Program-made: the position numbers and the translations under genes | Assembly: GCA_008330645.1 (NCBI GenBank) | Contig: VLTN01000021.1 | Coordinates: 310,001-374,000, forward strand | Reading direction: 5' to 3' | Source: Cafeteria roenbergensis | Taxonomy: Eukaryota > Sar > Bigyra > Bicosoecida > Cafeteriaceae | DNA length: 64,000 nt | Shown here: positions 30,849 to 42,598 of the stretch, one piece after another | Layout: every line of letters begins with the position of its first letter | Position numbering within the stretch: position 1 is the stretch's first letter | The notes under the pieces: model-generated | The model's database searches: none | What the model saw: only the letters and a program-made list of their open reading frames with translations | What the model was told of the DNA's origin: nothing

Positions 30849-33212
30849 ATGCGCGCTGCGGTCATCGCCCGCTGCCGTGGGGCAGCTCCTCTGGCTGCTC
30901 GCTCGGCCCGGGACGACGGCTGCAGGTTCGTCTCGTCCCTGCCAAACGACGCATGCGAGGTGAGGGGTCCCCACGGGCTGGATTCTCGCAGCAGCAGTCT
31001 CGCCGCGAGCGCCGACGCGCGTCTTGCCCGTGCGCTGTGGGCCCCATTGTTGGGTCCCGCTGGGCCTGCACGCGCGCCGGAGAGGCAGGCGTCGACCATC
31101 GGCACGAGCCAGCCGGCTCCGCGCCGCAGCCCCAGAAGCCTCAGTCGAGCCCGCGGCGTGTGTCTTCCTGCTGCTTCCGTCCGCCGCAGCTCATCGCCAC
31201 GGTCGGGGAAAGCGAGCAGGCGGCAGGCGACATGTTCCGCCGGTTCGTGCGCCGCGCACGAGCGGCAGAGCCTTCGCTCAACGCGTACGTGGACCTCGCC
31301 AAGGAGGAGGAGGAGGACGGGCCCACCGGCCCGGTGACGGGGCTGCTGGGGGGCGTTCCACTGGGCGCCAAAGCGAGCTTCTGCGTGGAAGGCACGGTGT
31401 CCGATGCGTGCTCCGACGTGCTGGACCGCTATCGCCCGCCCTACACCGCAACCGCCCCCGCGCGCCTGCTGGAGAGCGGCTGCCGCCTGGTGGGCAAGCA
31501 CAACCAGGACGAGTTCGCGATGGGCGCGGCGAACCTGTACTCGGCTGCGGGGCCCGCGGTCAACCCGCACTCGCCAGGCCTGCTTGATGCGCGTCACAAG
31601 GCCATCCTCACGCCGGGCGGATCCAGCGGGGGCAGCGCCGCGGCCGTGGCAGCGGGTTCCTGCCTCGTCGCCCTGGGCAGCGACACGGGAGGCAGCGTGC
31701 GGCTCCCAGCTGCCTACTGCGGCGTGGTCGGGCTCAAGCCCACCTACGGCCGCCTCTCGAGGCACGGCCTCATCGCCTTCGCGTCATCGCTCGACACGCC
31801 GGGCGTCTTGGCGAGGTGCGTCGCCGACGCGGCCCTGGCCCTGGACGCAGCGGCGGGCACTGACCCCCTTGACGACACCACCGTTCGGCAGAGCCGCATC
31901 GCGCCCGAGGCGCTCCCGACCAGGGCAGACATCGCGCGCATGCTAGACAGCCCCGCCGGCCAGCCCGTCTCCGTGTCCTCGGCGGCCGCCGCTGCGCCCG
32001 GCGCGTTTTCACCCGCCCTCGTGCACGCACGACGGCCGACGGCCGCCGGCCGCTCGGCCGCCGGGCCTGACGCCCCGCTGCCAGAGGGTCTCCGCGCCGC
32101 CATCGCTGGAAAGCGGGTCGGGATCCTGGCTGAGTGCCACGTGGCAGAGCTCCCGGAGGCGGCCCTGCGCTCGTGGCAGGAGGGTGCGCGGTGGCTCGAG
32201 GACGCTGGCGCCGTCGTGGTTCCCGTTTCGGTTCCCGAAGTGAGGACGGCTCTGCCAGCGTACTACGTGCTCGCCCCGGCAGAGGCGGCGTCGAACTTGT
32301 CGCGGTTTGACGGGGTGCGCTACGGGCTGCGCGCGGAGGGAGCGGCCCCCGCGGAGGGCGAGGGCGACGCGGCAGGGCGGTCAACAGGCGGCCTCGAGAG
32401 GATGTACACGGCCACGCGGTCGGAGGGCTTCGGCCCGGAGGTGCAGCGGCGCATCCTGGCCGGCAACTTTGTGCTGTCTGCTGAGGCAAAGAGCAGCTAC
32501 TACGACGCGGCGGTGGCGGCGCGGCGCGCACTCCGGCTTGCGATGGAAGGCTTGTTCGGGCAGGGCGGCGTGAGTCATCTGGCGGAAGAGGCGGCGTTGG
32601 GGGTGATGTTGGGTTGCTGGTTGCATTGTCAAGTGCGAAGGAGGGGTTTTGTGGGCCAGGGGGGCTGCAATTCCGCTGCAGCAGCGGCTCAGGCGGCCCG
32701 GGCTGTCGCTCGGCTCCTGCGCGCGAAGCTGTCGCTGGCTGGGCTGCGTGCTCCCCCGGCGAGCAAGACCAGTTGGCTCCCTGTTCGCGCGACTGCTCCC
32801 CCCCCCCATCCACCCTGCCCCTCCCCTTCCCGCTCTGGCCTCCTCGGCGTCGCTCGTTGCGCCCTGACCGCCGCAGGTGGACCTCGTGCTGACGCCTACG
32901 GCCCCGGATATGCCCGCCGACATCACCGCAGCGGTCAAGGCCGGCCAGTCCAGCGGCGCCGCGGTGGCAGACCCTCTCGCCCAGTACCTAGGCGACGTCA
33001 TGACGGTGGCGGCCAACCTCGCTGACCTGCCTGCGGTGTCAGTGCCCGTCGGCATGACAGAGCTGAGTGGCTCGGGCGCCAGCCTGCCGACCGGCCTCCA
33101 GCTCATGGCCGCGCGCCAGGACGAGCGGACGCTGCTTCACGCCGCAGCAGTGCTTGAGTGGTACGCTCCTTTCGCCACGCGCGCTGTGTGGCCGTGGGAC
33201 GAGCGCGCATGA
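30849..33212 (+). CDS. gatA: Glutamyl-tRNA(Gln) amidotransferase subunit A, organellar
   Basis: Exons 30849-30959, 31190-32569 and 32877-33212 join in phase 0 into 608 residues. Exon 1 encodes MRAAVIARCRGAAPLAARSA and on to DACE, an Arg/Ala-rich presequence typical of mitochondrial or plastid import; it connects to LIATVGESEQAAGDMF, the start of the enzyme. The amidase signature is complete: GGVPLGAKASF (catalytic Lys, about residue 98), LTPGGSSGGSAAAVAAG (cis-Ser), LGSDTGGSVRLPAAYCGVVG (nucleophile Ser about 205) and LKPTYGRLSRHGLIAFASS. After the second splice, VDLVLTPTAPDMP and PTGLQLMAARQDERTLLHAA complete the fold. GatA releases ammonia from glutamine for transamidation of Glu-tRNA(Gln), with GatB (and GatC) in the organelle. 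Two low-complexity insertions lie near residues 310-345 and 420-430. An unspecific amidase is less likely given the close GatA match around the triad. Confidence 0.9.
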
Positions 33213-33407
33213 GAAGCAGTGCTTCCGCTGTCCTGTGCCTGGGGAGCGCGAAGAAGCGCGCGGATGTTGCCAGCTTGCGTGCGCGAGCGTGCAGAGGCGC
33301 CGGTGTTGCGTAGCATCGCAAGTCGCTCACTGGCGCTACCAGCACTCGGCGCGCTGGCCTGGAGCCACCAGGTTCAAGCAGTGGTCGCGAATCGAGCGGC
33401 GTTTGCG

Positions 33408-35747
33408 TCATCGCTGGCCGACGGTGCGGCACAAATCACGCACATCAGCAGCGGCTGATCCCAGCAACGCCGAGACACGAAGGCTCTTCAGGGAGGGGCA
33501 GGTGGCCACCAAGCGGCGCAGCGCGCCCAGCGACACGTTGCTCAACCGGCTGAGCGCCAGGCGTTCCAGCGGCGATGCCCCCAGGGCGTCGATCACTGCG
33601 TCGCTCACGCTGTCCGCGACGGTGCCCGCCCATGGCACGGGGGCAGCGCCCTCGTGAAGGGAAGCCCCGACTGCCTCGAAAGCCTCCCACGAAGCGCTCT
33701 GCCGCACTGCCTCCAGAAGCTCCGTGGGCGACACGCCCTGCACGCCATCGAGGCTGAGGCTGAGGCTGAGGGGCGCTGCGCCCGCTGCACCAGCCGCTCC
33801 CGCTGCGCCCGCTGCGCCAGCCGCTCCTGTTGCGCCCGCTGCGCCCGCTGCGCCGCGGGCCCAAGCAGCCACACACCCCGGGGGCACTGGCAGGCCAGAC
33901 AGGCGGAGACGGCACGCGGCGGGAGCGGTGCCTGGCGCCGCGGCGGACGGGGCCAGCGACAGCGCGCCCCTGGTGACGACTGTGGCCAGCCGTCGAGCGC
34001 ACTCTGGCGCCCCGAACACGGTGCCTGGCGGGGCGTGCCGGGGGGCCTCAAGAGCAGCGCCGGTGCCCTCCGCAGCCACGGCGGCGAGGGAGGGGCATGC
34101 CCCGACCAGGCTCACCCCGAGGCCAAGGGACCCAACGACGCGCAGCTGCGCCAGCCGCGGCGCCCACAGTGGCAGGGCCGGCGGCGCGCGCCAGACGGAG
34201 TGACCGCCTGCCGCCCCGCCGCCCGCCGTGGCCGCGCCCGGCCCGCTGCTGGGGTCGCCAGACTCCCTCGTCGCGCTCGCTGCGCGCAGCAGCGACGTTG
34301 GCGCGCCCGTGGAGGACGTCGGCAGCACCCCTGCCGCGCGCCACAGGGCCCGGTTCGCTACCCCGAAGCCACGCCCGATCGCCTCTCGCCCCTCCGCGTC
34401 GCTCCGAGCCCAGGCCTTGGCCTCCGCGCCGCTGTCACCGAGCGCGCGCCGGAGCAGGCTCTCTGCCTCCAGCTGGCTCTGCACCAGGCACAGCCGCTCC
34501 AGGCAGGGCAGGGACAGCTCGGCGCCGGCGAATGACGCCGCAGTCGCCTCCTCCTCGGCCTCGCCCTCCCCCGCCACCATCGCGCGCCGCCACGCCACCG
34601 CGGGCCCCACCGCAGCCTCCAGCTCCACCAGCTGCGCGCCGCACTTGGCCAGCAGAGCCTGAAGTGTTGCCCTGCAGAGCTGTGTTCGCCCTTTGGAGGG
34701 CAGCAGCAGTCGCCGGAGCGCCGGCGGCGGCTGAATCAACGCAGCCCCAGTCGGCGCAGCGAGGTCAAACGCTGACGCAGGCTTTGGGACGCCAGGCCCA
34801 TCTAACGCCAGCCAACGCAGGTATACCAGCGAGGCCCACCCCTCAGCCACGCCCAGCAGGTCGACGTCAACACAGCCTGGCGGCAGCTCCACGCCAAGCG
34901 GACGGTGCGCGGCCTCCCACGCTGCCACACGGGCGGCACCACTGGTGCCACCTGCCCCTGCTCCCTCTGCCGCGTCCGGAACAGCGATGGAGCCAGACTC
35001 TTCCCAGCAGGGCGCGAGCGAGACGGCACCGAGACGCAGCTTCTCCAGGCACGGCAGCCCGGAGAGGTCCAGGACTGGCAGCGCCGCAGCAACGAGCCCG
35101 CCAGGGTCCCGCGACTCCCTAGCCGGGCGGCAGGGAAGGGCCATTGCCGTGCCCGCCAGGCACAGCTCCTGCAGCTGGCCCCAGGAGCGCAGCGAGGCTG
35201 GCGAAGATGGCAGCCCGAGCAGCGCAGGCGCCGAGGGCGAAACCCGGTCCCTCGAGCCAACTGTGACGTCAAGCCGCTGCAGGTGCGGTGTGCGGCAAGC
35301 AATACTGCCCAGGACGTCCGACGCGAGCTTGGGCAGGCCGCAAGAGTGGTGTGCTGCCCAGTCCACACAGAGCGACTGCAGCAGGACCGGCCCATCCTGG
35401 CCCAGCACGGCCGCCACAGCGGAATCCACACTGCCTGGTGATGCCTCCCAATCCGGACCCGCCGCGCGCAGGTCTCGCAGACGGCCGCCACAGCAGCGGC
35501 TGGCGGGCCCGAGCAGCACCAAGTCTTTCGGGCTGCCCACACTGCCCCCCAAGCAGCCGACGCGCGCCGCAGCACTGCCGAGGGTGCGCCACAGGTCCGT
35601 AGAGCGGCACGGCGCGGCACAGTCGGGAAGGTCGGTCGGAGGGGCGGACAGCAGCAGCGCTCTGGCAAGGCGCAGGAGGTCGCGGCCACAAAAGCCAGCT
35701 AGCAGCCCGACCGTCCCCTCGTCGAGCACGTCCGACAAGCAGTGCAT
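33408..35747 (-). CDS. F-box/LRR-like protein, Ala- and Leu-rich
   Basis: One exon, 779 residues from ATG 35747. The N-terminus MHCLSDVLDEGTVGLLAGFC, then GRDLLRLARALLL, resembles an F-box (short Leu-rich helices that would bind Skp1), and the body has many irregular LRR-like strands: LQELCLAGTAMAL, LDLSGLPCLEKLRLGAVSL, LVYLRWLALDG, LERLCLVQSQLEAESL, LERLALSRLSNVSLGALRRL and LKSLRVSALLG at the end. Such proteins usually act as substrate adaptors of SCF ubiquitin ligases (family knowledge; the assignment here is inference). About residues 630-665 form a Gly-Ala-Ala repeat (GAAGATGAAGAAGAAGAAG) encoded by a GC minisatellite. The frame stays open upstream of 35747, but those residues read as noise, and the upstream neighbour on the same strand stops at 35920, leaving 172 bases for a promoter. 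Confidence 0.6.
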   Translation of the reverse strand: MHCLSDVLDEGTVGLLAGFCGRDLLRLARALLLSAPPTDLPDCAAPCRSTDLWRTLGSAAARVGCLGGSVGSPKDLVLLGPASRCCGGRLRDLRAAGPDWEASPGSVDSAVAAVLGQDGPVLLQSLCVDWAAHHSCGLPKLASDVLGSIACRTPHLQRLDVTVGSRDRVSPSAPALLGLPSSPASLRSWGQLQELCLAGTAMALPCRPARESRDPGGLVAAALPVLDLSGLPCLEKLRLGAVSLAPCWEESGSIAVPDAAEGAGAGGTSGAARVAAWEAAHRPLGVELPPGCVDVDLLGVAEGWASLVYLRWLALDGPGVPKPASAFDLAAPTGAALIQPPPALRRLLLPSKGRTQLCRATLQALLAKCGAQLVELEAAVGPAVAWRRAMVAGEGEAEEEATAASFAGAELSLPCLERLCLVQSQLEAESLLRRALGDSGAEAKAWARSDAEGREAIGRGFGVANRALWRAAGVLPTSSTGAPTSLLRAASATRESGDPSSGPGAATAGGGAAGGHSVWRAPPALPLWAPRLAQLRVVGSLGLGVSLVGACPSLAAVAAEGTGAALEAPRHAPPGTVFGAPECARRLATVVTRGALSLAPSAAAPGTAPAACRLRLSGLPVPPGCVAAWARGAAGAAGATGAAGAAGAAGAAGAAGAAPLSLSLSLDGVQGVSPTELLEAVRQSASWEAFEAVGASLHEGAAPVPWAGTVADSVSDAVIDALGASPLERLALSRLSNVSLGALRRLVATCPSLKSLRVSALLGSAAADVRDLCRTVGQR
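33771..33867 (+). repeat. GCTGCGCCC-type minisatellite
   Basis: Imperfect 9-base units of the GCTGCGCCC/GCCGCTCCC type repeat about ten times; on the minus strand they encode the Gly-Ala-Ala run in the LRR-like protein. Confidence 0.8.
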
Positions 35748-35919
35748 GAAGGCCAGCGACCCCCCTCCTGAGACTGTGTGGCGCTTCCTGGCGCAATCGA
35801 TGTGGTGGCACTCCCAGCAGGTGACTCGGTGCAGAGCGAGCTGCCACAAGCGATTCGTCACACATGCAGCTTGTTTGGCATGCAATCGACAAGAACAAAA
35901 CCTCCGCTCGGCAAGCGCC

Positions 35920-37647
35920 TCAATGCCTGTCCCCGTCTGCCACCTGCTTGCGCCGGGGCTTCGCGGCCTTGCCGCCTCCTTCCCGCTCGTTGGCGCGGCG
36001 CCGACGCTGCCGATCCACCATGGACTTGTACGCGCCCGTCTCCTCGGGCCGCCAAGCCCCTGAATCCCACTTGCCCGCCGTCTTGGCCGGGGGGGGCTCG
36101 GCGTTGGAAGCAGCCGCTGCTGCGTCGAACACGCGCGCAACAGTGCCAAGCAACCCGGCTCTCCCATCGGCAGTTCGGCGCTGCGAACCGTCGCCTGCAG
36201 CCCCGCCGGCACGACCGACTTGACCTCTCCTGGCTGCCGCGGCCACCCCTCCCTGTTCCTCCTCCCCCGCCTCGTCCTCCACTCGCCCGTCCAGCAGCAT
36301 CGGCTCTGCCCGGCTCACCCCGCTGAGCCCCAGAGTGTCGCCGCCGCCCTGAGCCGCTGCCCGCGGCTGAGCCGTCATCTGCGCCGACCACAGTCCTGAC
36401 CGCAGGCCCGTCGACACCATGGCGACGGGGGGGCGCGCGCTGGCCCGGCTGGCCGCCACGCGCTCCTCCAGCGCCGTCGTGAGCGATGCCGCGCTCTGCA
36501 GGCGAGCGACGTCAGCATCGGAGGGGGCCCCTCGCGCGTCCTCCAGCAGCCGCCTGGCCTCCACCGCCTCCCTCGTGTACGCGGCGTCGCGCTCTCGAGA
36601 CACCGGCCGCTGCCCGTGCGCGTCGTCGCCCTCCGCCCCCGCGCCGTCCCCGGCAAGCAGGAAGGGCACGTCGTCCGCCGGAACGGGCCGCACGCCCGCC
36701 GCGTTGGCGGCCACAGCGCCCACCATCTGCAGAGCCGCTTCCCACTGCCCCACGAGGTCCGCCACCACCTCCTCCTTGGCCGCGGCCAAGTCCTCGATTC
36801 CCTCCTCGAGCGCCGCACGGGCCTTGTCCACGGCAGCGCGCGCGAGCTCCGTCACCGGCTTGGCCAGCGCCACCTTCTCGGCGGCCACTTGCACGTCCGC
36901 CTCCAGGCGCATCGAGATTCGCGCGTGCCGCTCGTCCACCTGGCCGTCCTTGCCAAGCGAGGACATGGACGAATGCTCACGCAGCTTGTGCTCGTAGGCC
37001 CGCAGCGAGCCCACGCGCACGCCCTCCGCGAGCGACTTGGCGGCAAGCGACTGGTTCGCGTCCTCCTGCGCACGCACCGGCCAGCAGTCGGGATCAGCGC
37101 GGAGCAAGGAACGTTGGGGGCAGCGCGCAGGCGAGGCCGCTGGTGGCCGACAGAGGCAGGCGCAGCACCGAGCAGCCAGCATCGCGCCGGGTAAAAAGGC
37201 CTCCTGCCTCTAGCAGCAGTGCCGGGAGGCCACCGCGACCAGGAGCTTCGCGCCCCGGCCGCCACCGAGAGCGCGGCCCGTCTCACCAGATTGCGCTGCA
37301 GCTCCGCCAGTCGCTCCGCCAGCCGACGTTGCGTCGCCGCTTGCTCCAGCGCCCTGTCCCGGTCCGGCAGCGCGTCCAGCCTGTCGGGCAGAGCCAGTAT
37401 CGAGCGACGCAAGACAAGAAGGCGGCCAGCCGCGGCCTCGACGCGCGCCTTCCACATCTGGCGCTCTCTCAGGGCCCGGCCTCTGAGCGTGTCCTTGGTG
37501 GTGGCCTTGTCGTCGAGCTCCATCCGCAGCGCGCGGTGGTAGGACGTGATGTAGGTGCACACCGACACGGCGTGACTGCGATGCGCGGCAGTGACCGGCC
37601 AGGGAGCGACAGTGTTGGGGGTGACGACAGGGGAAGCAGCAGCAGCA

Positions 37648-37682
<35 letters not shown>

Positions 37683-40600
37683 TCGACTCCCAACCGGCCC
37701 ACGGCGCCTTCAGAACAGAGCGCGCCTCTGCCGCACAGAGGCGGCAGCGACGGGCCGCAGAGAGAGAGACGCAATCGACGCGCCTCTCCCGAGCGGCGCG
37801 GCATCTCGCGCGCGGGGCCGAGCAGGCCAAACTCACCGAAGCGCGGAGAGGTGCAGAGCCCTCGTGAGGCCCTCGTTGTCCGCCTCGAGCCTGAAGCAGC
37901 GGTCCCGCAGCGCCGCCATCTTGCGCCGCTCGTGGCCCACCTCGGCGCGGAACTTGTCCCGATCCACCTCCAGCCCGGACACGCGCTTGCGAGCGCGCGC
38001 CGCCGTCTCCTCCGCGAGCTCCGTGCGCCTCTTGAGCTCTGCCGAGCGGCGCGCCACTTCCTTCTCGGCCCACTCGACGACGCTGGACCGGCTCTCCTCC
38101 GCCTCCTGGGCCAGGGCCGCCAGCTCCGCCTCGCGGCCCTTGCGGTCCCGCTCGGCGAGGGCCTGGACCTCCCGCCAGGGGGACTCCTTGAACGTGGCTC
38201 GGACCCACTGGCGCAGCCTTCGCTTGGCCAGGCGGGCGAACCAGCCCCGGAGGGCCTCGTGCATCTTGGCAGCGCCCAGAGCGCTGGCCTGTGCTGCCTG
38301 CAGCCTGTGCTCTGCCTCGTGCAGGGTGGCTGCGGCCGCGGCGGCCTCCTGCTTGGCCTCGGCGGCGGCGCGCGCGTCGGCCTTGGCGCTGTCCGCTCGT
38401 GCCTGCGCTCGGAGCAGCTCCGTCTGCGTGTCCGCCAGTCGCTGCACCAGCACGCGGTTCTGCGGAAGCGACCAGGGCGAGACTCACCGGAGCAGCAGCA
38501 ACGCAATCGCATCGGCCAGGCACAAGCCCCGCACGAGCAGCGGACGGACACGGCACCCGCCGCCATCGGCCCCTCCCTCCAGCACACAATCACACAAGCA
38601 CGCGCGCGCGCACACACACGCCCTCGACCGGCCGGCAGGGCAGCGAGTCTGCCAAGGCGCGGGCGAGCACGCAGGGTCGCGCAGCCACCACGAGCAACGG
38701 CGCGGAACGCGCGCCAACGCACCTCTTCGTGGAGCGCCGCCAGCTGGCCGTCCTTCCTCGCGGCAGCATCCGTCACCGCCACGCGGGCCGCGCCCAGGAC
38801 GTCGGCATGGCGCACCACGGCCCTGTCCCGCGCAGCCACGGCCCGCGACGCCTCCTCGCGTGCCTGGCCCGCCCCGTCGCGCAGCCGGACGAGCAGGCGC
38901 CGAAGCAGCGGCAGGCGAGCGAGAGCAGCTTTGGCGTCCTGGTCGAGCTGCCTAGCCTCGGGAAGCTCCGCCTCGAGCCGTCGCAGCGTCGCGGCGTCCA
39001 CCTCCGGCTCGGCGGGGCGGCGGGCGGAGGCCAGGGCCGCGCCCCCTGCTCGCTCGGAGCGAGGTGTCCTTGCCAGCGCCTCAGCTGCCCGCGCCTCGTC
39101 GGCAGCCTTGCGGGCGGCCTCCTCCGCGGCCCTGATCCGGCGCTCCTCCTCCGCTCGCTCCTGCGGCGTGGGGAAGAGGGCCGCGGAGGACCTGGCCGAG
39201 GACAGCGGGTCCTGCCCGCGGGCGCTGGCCAGCGGGGACTGGAGCGCCTGGGCGGCGGCCCCGGAGCCCGCCGCCTCAATCTGCGCCACGGCGAGGGCCA
39301 GCCGGCCGTTTTCGGCCTCGTAGCGCATGCGCCAGAGCCGGGCGTCAGCCTGCGCCGCTCGCTCCCGCGCCTGCGCCGCCGCGGCCTCGTCCTGGGCGTC
39401 GCGAAGCTCCATCAGAACGCGGGAGTCCGCCTCCTTGGCCTCCTCCTCGACCCCGTGCCCCTCGTCTCCGGCGTCGCCTGCCCCGTCGCCGCTGCCTGCG
39501 GCGGCGGGAGCGGCCTGCGCTGGCGTGGGCGGCCTGGCAGCGGCCTCCAAGCGGTCGCCCCGCTCCTTCGCGAGCCGCATGGCACCTTCCCACTCGCGCC
39601 GCAGCCGAATCACCTCCTTCTCGAGCGTGAGCCGCAGCTTGCCCTCCTCCTCCAGCTGCCGCCGGAGGAACTCCGCCTCGGCCGCCGCCTGCTTCCCCCG
39701 GAGGTGAACGACCGCGTCGGACACGGACTGCCGCTGCCCCGCGCCCGACACGCTGCCCCCGCCGGCGCCGCGCGAGCCTGACCGGACTCTGCCGCCGCTG
39801 CTCGCCTCGCTGGGGGACACCGGCTCTCTGCCTTGCGTGCGGTCCTGCTGCAGCCACGCTGACGCCTCCTGAAGCTCCCGCGAAGAGAGCGGTGTCGACA
39901 GCGACGCCAGCGCCGACGTGTGCCCGCCGCTCGCCAGGCCGTCCGGCAGAGCCAGGCGGACGGACCCCCCGCCTCCCAGAGACCCGCTGCCGCCGCCCCC
40001 GCGCTGCAGAGGGCCGCTGGGGGTGCGCGCCCGCCTGGCGCCGCTGCCGACGATGGGGCTGGTCGACCGCTGGTGCTGCCTCGCCTCCCGCCAGCGGGGC
40101 GGAGAAGGGCGACCGGCCACCTCCTCGGCCAGGCTCCCTGCGGGGGAGGGGGGCAGCTCTGCCGACGCGCCGCCGCCGAGCCCGCGCTCGCTGTTGGTGA
40201 CGAAGAGGCTCCCTGCCGGCGAGGACCGCGGCCGCCCCGCCGCCCCGCTCCGCACAGCAGCGGTGGTGGCGTCTCCTTGGCTCGCCTCCCGCCCCTGCTC
40301 CCGCTGAGGCGACCGCCCCCGCACCCCTCCCTCCGGCGCCCCTGCGGGCGAGGGAGGGCCGCCAGCTCTCCCGCTCGCCCGTGGCTCCCCGTGGACCGCA
40401 GGCCTTCCCACTCGGGCGCTGCCCCGCACAGCGATGTCGGGCTGCCCGCCCCCCGACGCCGCGGCAGCGCCCGACACCAGGCCGTCGACCTCCCGCTCAA
40501 GCTTGCGCACGCGCCGCCGCATCGCTGCCCCCTCCTGCTTGGCCGCCTCGGCGTCCTTGCTCGCCCTCGCCGCCCTGGCGTTGGACACAGCAAGCTCGCG

Positions 40601-41099
40601 CGCCGCCTCCGCCTCCCTCCTCACTCCTGCCCGCACGGCCGCCGCCGCCTCGTCCCGCTGCCGCCGCAGTCGGTCCACCTCCTCCTGCGCCGCACGCCGC
40701 GCTGCCGCCATGGCCCTCGAGTGGCGCGCCTCCTCCTCCTGCCGGGCCGCCTCCGCCTCTGCGCGAACGGCTGCCACAGCCTCCTCCACGGCGGAAAAGC
40801 CGGCCTCCTTCCTCTCCCCGCGGGCCAGCCCCTCGGCGTCCTTCCCGCCTCGGTCGTCGTGCTCCGATGCGCCCTCCAGCTGCCGCAGCCGCCGCTGCGC
40901 GGAAGCCGCCTTGGCCAACGCCTCGGCCGCTCGCTGCTCCGCCGCGGCGACCTCCTCCGCCGCCTTACCCTCCACCGCCGCTACGCGCTTCGACGACGCA
41001 GCCACGGCGTCGTCGAGACGGCGGCGCAGCGAGCGGTGAGCGTCGCGCCACTTCTGCGCCTCTCCCCGCCAGTCCACCTCGCCGTCGTCCTCCTCCTGG

Positions 41100-41139
<40 letters not shown>

Positions 41140-42256
41140 GGTCACCGCTACGGCCTCGGCTGCGGCCTCGGCTGCGGCCTCCTTCCTCTCGACCAGCTGC
41201 TGCTCCAGCCAGGGCCGCCCCCTGCCTTGCCAGCTCCTCCTCACGTGCCGTCAGCGTGCCGCTGCCGCTCTGGCCCCACATGCCGCGCCGCCGTGCTGTC
41301 CCCTGCGAGGTCTCTCTGTCGATCGGGGTCACAGGGGGCAGCCTTCCGGCACCAGCGCCCCCCGCCCCCTCCCTCCCGCTCGAAGCCCAGCCATCCGCCC
41401 CGTCGGCCCCGCCAGCGACAACGAAGGCGCCAGCCCCATCTCCAGCATGGCCTGCCGCGCCGGCGCCGGAGGAGGTCCTGGCCCGGCCGCCGTCCGCTGC
41501 GTCCCCCCGTCGCTGAGGCGCCTCGGGGAGCGCGCCGGCGCGCCCGGTGCGTGCCTTGTCAGTGGGCAGCTCAGAGCGCCGCCTGGAGCCGTCGTCGCCG
41601 CCAGGCCGTCCATCGGGCGACCCCTGCCCCCGCCCCGGCGCGTGCAGCTCGCCGCCGTGGTGTGCGCTGCCAGCGGGCGCTTGCGAGCGGGGGCGGCCGT
41701 CGCGGGGCGCACCGCCTGCCTCGTCCCCCTCCCCCTGCTCCTGCTCCTCCTGCTCCTCCTCCTCCTCCTGTCTCGTGCCCGCCACCGGAAACGGTAAGGG
41801 CTTGGCTCCCGGCGCTTGATCGCCGGCCGGCTGCGGCCGCGTCAGGCGCGCTTTGACCTCGTCAAAGGTGAGCGGGGGCAGGCCTGGCCCGCTCGCCGCG
41901 AAGGCGCTCCGCGGCTGGCCTTGCGCCGCGCCCGCCTGCGGGAGCGCGGGCATCGACTCGGACTGCGCGCCTCCCGCCGCGTACAAGCCTGAAGCGTCGC
42001 GGACCTGGCCCCGCAGCGAGGCGGCAGCGTGCCCACCAGGGTGGCCCGCTACAGCAGCGGCCGGAAACGGGAGCGCGGCCGCGGAGCCGCCCGCGCGCGC
42101 CGCGCCGGCGCCGTCTGCGGGCCTGTTGCCGCCGGCCCGCCTGCGAGTGCCGCCCGAGGGCCGCAGGGCAGCGCCGCTGCTGCCGTACGCCGTGAGCGTG
42201 TCTCGCGTGATGACACGGGAGCCGGGCCGGCTGCCCCGGCGCCCCTTGTCCGCCAT
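35920..42256 (-). CDS. Large coiled-coil protein, 1,863 residues, family unknown
   Basis: Four exons, 42256-38723, 38459-37837, 37575-37287 and 37065-35920, join in frame; donors are GTGCGT (the odd one), GTGAGT and GTGAGA, and acceptors are all CGCAG. The N-terminal 350 residues are disordered with Glu runs, a Gly run (41104-41137) and many Arg/Ser. From about residue 350 to the end of exon 3, long heptad-bearing helices dominate, broken by a Gly/Ser/Arg-rich hinge (about 620-840). Examples are KWRDAHRSLRRRLDDAVAAS, LRLTLEKEVIRLRREWEGAM, ENRVLVQRLADTQTELLRAQ and EVGHERRKMAALRDRCFRLE. The last exon has a further helix and ends with a basic tail (RQRRRRANERE, KPRRKQ). The splices preserve the heptads, which supports the model. 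A centrosomal, ciliary or Golgi tether role would suit this architecture, but I recognise no family and make no assignment. Confidence 0.7.
37651..37682 (+). repeat. CAGG tetranucleotide repeat
   Basis: Eight perfect CAGG units lie inside the second intron of the large coiled-coil gene. Confidence 0.95.
41104..41137 (+). repeat. GCC triplet repeat encoding Gly run
   Basis: Eleven consecutive GCC triplets encode a glycine run on the minus strand, in the N-terminal disordered part of the coiled-coil protein. Confidence 0.9.
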
Positions 42257-42598
42257 CGGGGCTGCCCGTTGTGCAGGCGCTGCGCCTTGGGCGGAGCCGT
42301 TTTCCCCCTCTCCACATCAGTGCGAGGGACGCTATATTGCTCGCCGCGTGGGGGTGCCCCGCCGCCGGCAGCCGCGCCTTCCGCCGCGCAGATTAGCCGG
42401 CAAACAGGGGGGCTGCGGCGCCTGGGCCTCCTTCAACGGCCTGGTGGCGGCCGCCGGGACCGGACGCTGCTCGGGGCAGCAGTTGCACGACTGTCGGGCT
42501 GGGCTGGGCAGAGCCGCCGTGGCTGGAGCAGCAGCAATGGCAGCTTGCCCGAAGCGCTGACCGCAATCGCTGCCAGCGACACCCTTCGCAACTGAAGA
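42257..42598. promoter_or_regulatory. Shared divergent upstream region of coiled-coil gene and ELO elongase
   Basis: Two start codons face away from each other across 342 bases. A TATATT at 42333-42338 is the only TATA-like element; it lies 77 bases upstream of the leftward start codon. Whether it is used is unknown. Confidence 0.4.

Noticed and set aside
30245-31189. Upstream extension of the GatA frame without splicing
   Set aside because: It would read back through the VPS39 first exon; the spliced exon 30849-30959 gives a presequence and obeys the splice rule.
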